NCBI GenBank assembly: GCA_023238725.1
Contig: CM041554.1
Location: 19,516,050 to 19,580,049 of the forward strand
Direction: 5' to 3'
Source of the DNA: Scortum barcoo
Taxonomy: Eukaryota; Chordata; Actinopteri; Centrarchiformes; Terapontidae
Length of the DNA stretch: 64,000 bases
Below are positions 62,546-64,000 of the stretch, piece by piece. The translations under genes were made by a program, and so were the position numbers. Each line of letters opens with the position of its first letter. Within the stretch, counting starts at the first letter, position 1. The notes under the pieces are model-generated. The model was given only the letters and a program-made list of their open reading frames with translations, was not told the origin of the DNA and ran no database searches.

Positions 62546-64000
62546 GACTTGGTCATGATTGGCTGTCACTGACTAATGACTAAAGCCTGTCCAATCAGAC
62601 CAGCTCTCGGACTCTCAGAGTTTGTCTGGGAACCACTGTGAAGAACAATATTCTCATCCAGAGCCACTGAAATCAAAGAAATGAAAGCATGTGTGACCAC
62701 CTATCTTCAATCCATCCAAACACGCATACTCTCACACACGCATGCACTCCAAACCCCAGAGTAATGGCCAAAACTCTGACAGTGTGGCTGACCACCACTT
62801 CCACAAGGAGCTCCAGTATTCCTTTATTTTGTAGGAGTCCCATAAAACCTGGAAATCTCACTCACTCAATCTCTTTTTTAAAATGAATGTTCGCACAGAT
62901 GTCATTTGCATGTGAACTCTCGTGAATGTGTCAAAACTTTCCCTTACGTATGACTGTGATTGAGTTGCCTGTAACTTTAACAGGGGAAATTCTTTCCTAA
63001 GACTTTCTGGGGTTTGATTTGGGGATTTCTGAATCTCTTTTACTGGCACAAACCACTATTGAATCAGTCATTGTGGTGAAACAGACCAATCACTGAGAGC
63101 CATAAAAAAGAATTACCAAGCTCCCACTGCTTGTGGGTAACTTCCATGACACTTACAAGACTGTTCATCTTAAATATATTGTAGATGTAGAACATTTCAT
63201 GCATTTAAAGCGCCATGTAAAGTTTTATTAAATATGTTTAACATATGTATAGGTTCCTGCATCTACCCTTGTCAGGTCTTGTGCAATTCACACTTTCTAA
63301 TTGGGCAGAGCTAAAAAGAGAAAACTTTTTTTATCCATCACTGTTCACAAAGGAAGTGAGAAGCTGGTGTGAGTGCGATGGGAAATGTTGCTGCTCATTA
63401 TTATGTTCCTGAGTATGATTTTTTTCCAGGATGCAAAGGGGGCTGTCTGTGTTGCTGCTAGTCCCATCTGTCAGGTGGCTGGTGGACAGCTCAGAAGGGT
63501 CCTCCTCAGAAACTGCGCGTCTCCTGAGGTCTCTCAAGCCTGGCCAAAGAAGATAAATAACCGTCTCCTGCCTCTGGTGAAGTAGCTTCACCATGACCTG
63601 TCCATCGGCCTCCATGGACTCTTTTAGCACTTTTTCTGTGATGGAAAAGTCATGTCCTTGCCCAAAGTAATGGGATCCAGTGAAAGACCATTAAACCCCA
63701 TGGAGTGACAGTGATGAGCAGAGCATACTGTGGATACTCTGCTTAAATGGGAACAGCAGGAACACCCATTACAGCCCGACTCGCCGCTCTGGCAAAGCTC
63801 GAGGCATTATCTGGCAACTGAAATGGCACTTCATGAGCTTTAGTTTCCCCTCTTTGATCGCATCTCTCTCTGAATAAGTCCTACGAGCTGATTTTTCATT
63901 ATGAATGAAATCATTCAAATGACTATGGGCCACTATAAACCATCAAACAACATCATTTAACATGAATGTTTCTGCAGCTGCGTTATTTGTACATGAACAC
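62546..64000. other. Right-edge stretch without an assigned gene
   Basis: AT-rich sequence. The only coding-like stretch is an open minus-strand frame at 63331-63630 that I could not assign to any family (see findings). Nothing else recognisable. Confidence 0.5.

Noticed and set aside
1..64000. CRISPR arrays, operons, prokaryotic signals, tRNA or rRNA genes
   Set aside because: The sequence is intron-rich vertebrate DNA. No spaced direct-repeat arrays were seen and no tRNA A/B-box pair with a cloverleaf was noticed by eye. A tRNA scan was not possible.

Overview
This is ordinary vertebrate nuclear DNA. Exon-intron structure, GT-AG introns, gene content and interspersed repeats all point to a teleost fish, probably a percomorph (inference). 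Four protein-coding genes could be reconstructed exon by exon with matching reading phases: anxa6 (+, 3' part only, 99-7073), tnip1 (+, coding 13339-22102), gpx3 (-, coding 27591-24093, a selenoprotein) and dctn4 (+, coding 30777-39961). The order and orientation ANXA6-TNIP1-GPX3-DCTN4 matches human 5q33: tnip1 and gpx3 converge, and gpx3 and dctn4 diverge.

Layout: 1-7073 holds 21 exons of annexin A6, and the first part of the gene lies left of the window. 7074-12060 is intergenic. About 12060-12470 is the tnip1 promoter and probable non-coding first exon, with a perfect NF-kB consensus site. 13304-23670 is tnip1 from its first coding exon to a poly(A) signal. 23825-27591 is gpx3 on the minus strand, with an in-frame selenocysteine TGA and a matching SECIS element. 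27592-30776 is the shared upstream region of gpx3 and dctn4. 30777-40342 is dctn4, including a 21-nt microexon. From about 40.9 kb to the right edge (23 kb) I find no convincing protein-coding gene. That stretch holds interspersed repeats, a decayed L2-type LINE (60.5-62.5 kb), microsatellites and several non-repetitive blocks that look like candidate regulatory elements.

The genes do not form a pathway. Annexin A6 is a Ca2+-dependent membrane binder, TNIP1 (ABIN1) restrains NF-kB signalling through ubiquitin and A20, GPX3 is a secreted peroxidase, and DCTN4 is a dynactin subunit. I found no previously undescribed biological system. The most interesting points are fine-scale: the dctn4 microexon, the missing anxa6 microexon, a hairpin at a tnip1 splice acceptor, a short uORF ahead of the tnip1 start, the NF-kB site in the tnip1 promoter, and a nested and inverted repeat cluster at 49.2-50.0 kb.
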